Shown piece after piece: positions 60,759 through 64,000 of a stretch of 64,000 nucleotides of DNA (its first letter is position 1; each line of letters opens with the position of its first letter). The notes below the pieces were generated by a model. The model was not told where the DNA came from. It made no database searches and was given only the letters and a program-made list of their open reading frames with translations. Source of the DNA: Fusibacter sp. A1 (GTDB taxonomy: Bacteria; Bacillota; Clostridia; Peptostreptococcales; Acidaminobacteraceae); NCBI RefSeq assembly GCF_004125825.1, contig NZ_QQWI01000009.1:62001-126000 (forward strand), read 5' to 3'. Position numbers and translations under genes: made by a program.

Positions 60759-61705
60759 TAACTAGCTTCTGTAAAACTCACTCTCTTATTTAGTTTATAA
60801 GGATGCAACTCACTTTTCACAACACCCTTGCACTCTTTTTTCACTTCGAGAGTGGCATGGTGGAGGAATCTGTTTTTCACATAAAACCTGAGGTCGATGA
60901 TCCTCATCTTATAGTGGTCCTCATCCTCATGATGCACGATGTGAAGATTAGGTGAGAAATCGTTGAAATAGGCTCCTAAGGAAGTGTCATCGAAAATCGC
61001 CCTCAGATCTTCATCCTGAGCATCGAACCGCTCGATCAGCTTTGTGCGTTTCACTAGCTGATTGTACTTGCCTACAAAGGTATAGTCTTTCGTCTTTACG
61101 ATATAGTCCCACTTGTAAAATGCCATCAGTGAAGGCAGCACAGTCACTTCTTTTACCTGGTAGTCCTTATTATATAAGGTCACAAGATCCGATACGGCCC
61201 TTTTCTTCATGTAATAGCGCCAAACCATATAAGTGGCGAATACCACGAGCAGCGAGGCGTTCAGCAATACGCTTACGTTTCTTTGAGCGATCAGCCAAAT
61301 TCCAAGTCCTGTGATGATCGGATCATATAAAGTCAAAAGATTCAGCTTTCGTTTTTTTCGAAGCAGCATGGCTCCGTAAGAATTTAAGATATCAAATGCC
61401 GTGTGCGACAAGGCGCCGATAAAGGTCCAAAGCAGCACTTGCCAAATGGCCATTCCAGGGAAGATGAAATAAAGGCCTGCCGTGATAGCGACTGAGAACA
61501 CCGCCAACATGGGAATCGAATGCGACGCGCCTCGATGATGCTTAAGATAATATGCGTCGTCCTTAAAGAGACGAGTGATCGTATCCAGGTCAGGACTCAT
61601 CGCGCCTAGCGCGCAACCTATCGCAATCGGGTTGTCCAGATTGACGGCTTTTCCTGAAAACGTTGAAATTGCAAGTCCGATCATGCCATGGGTAATAGGA
61701 TCCAA
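60758..61705 (-). CDS. YdjM-family membrane-bound metal-dependent hydrolase
   Basis: 315 residues. N-terminal half (about 1-165) is the LexA-regulated YdjM-like domain: MDPITHGMIGLAIS, GCALGAMSPDLDTI, YYLKHHRGASHSIP and FIGALSHTAFDILNSYG, whose His and Asp residues probably bind metal, interleaved with four spans. The C-terminal half is soluble and unrecognised. TTG start at 61705, preceded by GGAGGTATGAA; this gives the family's usual MDPxTHG start, whereas a frame 12 codons longer does not. Confidence 0.85.
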   Translation of the reverse strand: MDPITHGMIGLAISTFSGKAVNLDNPIAIGCALGAMSPDLDTITRLFKDDAYYLKHHRGASHSIPMLAVFSVAITAGLYFIFPGMAIWQVLLWTFIGALSHTAFDILNSYGAMLLRKKRKLNLLTLYDPIITGLGIWLIAQRNVSVLLNASLLVVFATYMVWRYYMKKRAVSDLVTLYNKDYQVKEVTVLPSLMAFYKWDYIVKTKDYTFVGKYNQLVKRTKLIERFDAQDEDLRAIFDDTSLGAYFNDFSPNLHIVHHEDEDHYKMRIIDLRFYVKNRFLHHATLEVKKECKGVVKSELHPYKLNKRVSFTEAS

Positions 61706-61863
61706 TTCATACCTCCATCTATGGAATGGACAAATGTCCAATCTCTACAGGGTTACATAAATCGTATTATACGATTATATCAGTGAATGGCGTGGAGGTA
61801 AAGGATGAATTTTGATTATTACGATTATAATCTACTCGTCTTCTTAACAATAGAACTTTTTAC

Positions 61864-62664
61864 TTAAACGAACAATAGCAAGCTGGCAGCCATAACAACC
61901 ATACCAGAAATAACGCCCCAGATGGCGATATGATGATGCCCGTATTTTTCTGCAGTTGGTAGCAACTCATCCAATGAGATATAGACCATGATACCTGCAA
62001 CGCTTGCAAAGACTAAACCAAACATCATATCATTAAAATATCTCATAAGGAGGAAATAACCCAGCAGGGCACCAATAGGTTCTGAAAGACCTGATAAGAA
62101 AGAATAAAAGAAGGCCTTTTTTTTGTCTCCTGTTGCAAAATAGATTGGAACAGAAACGGCTATACCTTCAGGTATGTTGTGAATAGCGATAGCAACAGCG
62201 ATACTGACACCAAGTGCGGGGTCTTCTAATGCCGCAATAAAAGTTGCGAGTCCCTCCGGGAAGTTATGTATACCGATTGCGAGTGCGGAAAACAAACCCA
62301 TCCTCATAAGGGCTTTATTGTTTCCTTCATCGTTTTGCATATCATTGACATCCATCATTTCATGGGGATTTTCAAATGATGGCACGAACTTATCAATTAA
62401 AGCGATGAGCGCGATACCTGCAAAAAAAGCGAGTGTCGTATACAAATAACCAAGTCTTGGTCCAACAGCGATAGAGAGTGAGTCTTTTGCCTTTGGAAAA
62501 ATCTCAATAAAAGATACATAAATCATCACACCTGCTGAAAAACCTAAAGATCCTGATAGAAATTTTTTGTTAGTTTGTTTTGTGTAAAAAGCAAGCATAC
62601 TGCCAATACCCGTTGATAAACCAGCAAAAATTGTTAAACCAAATGCAAACCATACATTATTCAT
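61864..62664 (-). CDS. zupT: ZIP-family zinc/iron transporter
   Basis: 266 residues with eight spans. ZIP signature pairs in spans 4 and 5: AIGIHNFPEGLATFIAAL and AIAIHNIPEGIAVSVPI (His, Asn, Pro-Glu metal site), and VSFIEIFPKA in span 2. The acidic loop (about 95-112; HEMMDVNDMQNDEGNN) is where ZIPs often bind metal before entry. GGAGG before ATG. A Fur-type box lies about 60-75 bases upstream, so expression probably depends on iron or zinc. Confidence 0.92.
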   Translation of the reverse strand: MNNVWFAFGLTIFAGLSTGIGSMLAFYTKQTNKKFLSGSLGFSAGVMIYVSFIEIFPKAKDSLSIAVGPRLGYLYTTLAFFAGIALIALIDKFVPSFENPHEMMDVNDMQNDEGNNKALMRMGLFSALAIGIHNFPEGLATFIAALEDPALGVSIAVAIAIHNIPEGIAVSVPIYFATGDKKKAFFYSFLSGLSEPIGALLGYFLLMRYFNDMMFGLVFASVAGIMVYISLDELLPTAEKYGHHHIAIWGVISGMVVMAASLLLFV

Positions 62665-62724
62665 AATGCCTCCATCTTAATATGTCTAGAACTATGATAA
62701 AAGTATATCATATAATTAAGCATT

Positions 62725-62739
62725 TGAGAATGACTATCA
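62725..62739. promoter_or_regulatory. Fur-type box before zupT
   Basis: TGAGAATGACTATCA differs from the 7-1-7 consensus TGATAAT-N-ATTATCA at two bases (one per half). Different in sequence from the GCAAATGATTTGC operator of znuA, so a separate Fur-family regulator may act here. Confidence 0.55.
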
Positions 62740-62790
62740 ATTAAAAACATTCATATGACAATGACCTTTTCAATGGACTTTGTGATCAGT

Positions 62791-62929
62791 CGCACCAAAA
62801 CAAAAAGAACTCATTCGGTTGAATGAGAGTAACTGCTTTAATGAGGTTAAGCCACTAAACGTATTTTGTACTACAAAAATACAGGCGTGGGGCGCACCAA
62901 AACAAAAAGAACTCATTCGGTTGAATGAG
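62791..62929. repeat. 37-bp direct repeats flanking element copy B
   Basis: A 37-base sequence beginning CGCACCAAAACAAAAAG occurs at 62791-62827 and 62893-62929, 102 bases apart. The second copy is the left half of the tRNA-Leu terminator palindrome; the first copy is the same half without its partner. Element copy B sits between them, as if its insertion or a slipped duplication created the repeat. Confidence 0.85.
62837..62893. repeat. tRNA-Leu-associated structured element, copy B
   Basis: 57 bases, TTTAATGAGGTTAAG...CTAAACG...ACAGGCGTGGGGC; counterpart of copy A at 53088-53144, with a differing but still pairing central stem. It lies beyond the second tRNA-Leu terminator, same orientation. 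Confidence 0.65.
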
Positions 62930-62947
62930 TTCTTTTTGTTTTGGTGC
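62894..62947 (-). terminator. Terminator/palindrome after tRNA-Leu (CAA)
   Basis: Perfect 25-bp arms (62894-62918 and 62923-62947), loop GGTT. Includes the tRNA 3' end GCACCA. Minus-strand tail is TTCTTTTTGTTTTGG. Confidence 0.85.
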
Positions 62948-63028
62948 CGAAGGCGGGAATCGAACCCGCACGCCCCGAAAGGCTTTGGATTTTGAGTCCA
63001 ACGCGTCTGCCAGTTCCACCACTTCGGC
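62942..63028 (-). tRNA. tRNA-Leu (anticodon CAA)
   Basis: 87 bases with encoded CCA. Acceptor GCCGAAG / CTTCGGC, discriminator A; D-arm TGGTGGAACTGGCAGACGC; anticodon stem TTGGA/TCCAA with loop CTCAAAA (CAA, reads UUG); class II variable arm; T-arm GCGGGTTCGATTCCCGC. Confidence 0.97.
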
Positions 63029-63091
63029 ATGTTACGGACAAGAATTATCTTACCATAGTGTCCGCTTTCATGCAAGTGTTTTCATTAAAAA

Positions 63092-64000
63092 TCAGCCGAT
63101 TTCTTTAATCGCGGCCTTTATTCTTTCTTCTTTTTTACTGACAACCGGTTCTCTCCACTTTCCTGTCAGGTACATCAAAAGTCCGATCACAACGATGATC
63201 ACATTTGATAGGATCATCGCATACCATATGCCAACGGCCTCTTTATAGTCAAATGCTCGCATCACGAGTATCATAGGGATTCTTAAGCCCCATAACCTGC
63301 CCATCATGATGACCATTGCTGATATCGTATGGCCCGATCCTTGGAATAATCCGATCAGGCAGTTGTAAAACCCAAATAAGGGGATGGTCACTAAGATCAT
63401 TTTAAGGTAGTAACTGCTCTGTTCTATGATATAAGGGTCTTTTGTGAAGATCTCCACAGACTGCTCTGTAAAGAAGAACATCACGATGGCACCTATTCCC
63501 ATGATCAGTGAAGAATACCATACGCTTTTTAAAAACGCCTGATTCGCTCTTTTTATCTGACCAGCGCCTATGTTTTGTCCGATGATCGCAGTCAAGGCGC
63601 CGGCGATGCCGCCAGCGGGCATGAAGATCAGCGAACTAATCCTGTTTCCTATCGCAAAGGCTGTGAGTATCGCCTCTCCGTAACCAAGTAGAAACATGTT
63701 GAGCACCACAAAGCCAAGCGAGGTCATGGACTGGCCGATTGCTGCAGGCATACCGATACTCAAGATAGACTTTACCATATGTCCTTGAAGCTTCAGGTCG
63801 TGAGCGACAAGTTTCATATGCTCGGACGGTTTTTTAAACAATAGCACCCATGCCACGGCTAAGAATACGGTCCTCGAAAGCACTGTCGCTATGGCAGCAC
63901 CAGCTATGCCCCAACCGAACCCGAAGATGAAGATGGGGTCTAGGATGATGTTAAGCACTACCGACAATCCACTGATGATCATCGGAGTTTTCGTGTCTCC
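63092..64000 (-). CDS. MATE-family efflux transporter, partial (C-terminal part)
   Basis: About 302 residues to the right edge; the N-terminal third lies outside the window. MATE proteins export drugs or metabolites by Na+ or H+ antiport. The open frame continues to base 64000 and reads GDTKTPMIISGLSVVLNIIL, the conserved end of span 4 to 5, then the second six-helix half with IGNRISSLIFMPAGGIAGAL and NIGAGQIKRANQAFLKSV (the family GQNIGAGxxxRA motif). Ends in a basic tail. Start codon not visible. Confidence 0.92.
   Translation of the reverse strand, partial: GDTKTPMIISGLSVVLNIILDPIFIFGFGWGIAGAAIATVLSRTVFLAVAWVLLFKKPSEHMKLVAHDLKLQGHMVKSILSIGMPAAIGQSMTSLGFVVLNMFLLGYGEAILTAFAIGNRISSLIFMPAGGIAGALTAIIGQNIGAGQIKRANQAFLKSVWYSSLIMGIGAIVMFFFTEQSVEIFTKDPYIIEQSSYYLKMILVTIPLFGFYNCLIGLFQGSGHTISAMVIMMGRLWGLRIPMILVMRAFDYKEAVGIWYAMILSNVIIVVIGLLMYLTGKWREPVVSKKEERIKAAIKEIG

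Noticed and set aside
62770-63075. Open frame of about 100 codons on the minus strand across tRNA-Leu (CAA) and the adjacent repeats
   Set aside because: It reads straight through the tRNA, its terminator and both direct repeats; the repetitive peptide reflects those repeats. Not a gene.

Overview
The window looks like a chromosomal segment of a low-to-moderate GC, anaerobic, Gram-positive bacterium of the class Clostridia (a Fusibacter/Acidaminobacter-like organism is my guess, from gene style only). Reasons: an Rnf electron-transport operon in the clostridial order C-D-G, strong AAGGAGG ribosome binding sites, a zf-HC2 anti-sigma/ECF pair, a sigma-54 regulated NhaC antiporter, a polA-coaE-lytic transglycosylase run, and M42, HD-GYP and CPBP proteins typical of the group. 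No rRNA, CRISPR array, transposase or prophage was found.

Layout. 1-3.5 kb: rnfC-rnfD-rnfG (window starts inside rnfG) behind a SPOR-domain membrane protein and a structured leader. 3.7-7.7 kb: HD-GYP phosphodiesterase, nitroreductase, M42 peptidase and a GIN-domain protein, separated by look-alike bidirectional terminators. 7.8-10.8 kb: zinc uptake operon znuA-znuC-znuB-zur with a palindromic Zur-type operator. 10.9-14.9 kb: small accessory genes, a wreck of a diguanylate cyclase, and a CPBP protease. 15-16.7 kb: phosphate transporter Pit with its DUF47 partner. 16.7-17.9 kb: a dense non-standard stretch with tandem structured repeats, an 18-bp perfect hairpin over the stop codon of a small basic protein gene, and a 49-codon ORF with its own promoter and terminator. 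17.9-20.4 kb: a binding-protein/sensor-kinase pair. 20.5-24.3 kb: acyltransferase, DUF6320 protein, esterase, radical SAM protein. 24.5-29.4 kb: nhaC with a binding-protein-fused kinase and an NtrC-type regulator, behind a consensus sigma-54 promoter. 29.5-36.4 kb: YD-repeat protein, double GNAT protein, and an APC permease-Crp/Fnr-CocE hydrolase-transporter group. 36.4-39.6 kb: a MerR regulator fused to a FliG C-terminal domain, plus membrane proteins. 39.9-49.1 kb: Cache sensor kinase, HD-GYP protein, phosphodiester glycosidase with TPRs, DUF362 protein with divergent TetR, GNAT protein. 49.3-53.2 kb: secreted metalloprotease, an AT-rich gap with a MITE-like inverted repeat, a SOUL protein. 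53.2-64 kb: two tRNA-Leu genes with an unusual associated repeat, transglycosylase, coaE, polA, a SIMPL/anti-sigma/ECF sigma operon, Nudix-like and YdjM-like proteins, ZIP transporter and a partial MATE pump.

How it fits together. The best-supported circuits are: zinc homeostasis (Zur operator, znu operon, and a Fur-type box before the ZIP gene); an NhaC antiporter controlled by its own downstream sigma-54 two-component pair; an ECF sigma factor that appears to drive its own promoter; and a MerR gene with a classic 19-bp-spacer promoter. The most unusual items are the MerR-FliG fusion, the hairpin-over-stop small gene with its covarying tandem repeats, and the conserved structured element next to both tRNA-Leu genes.
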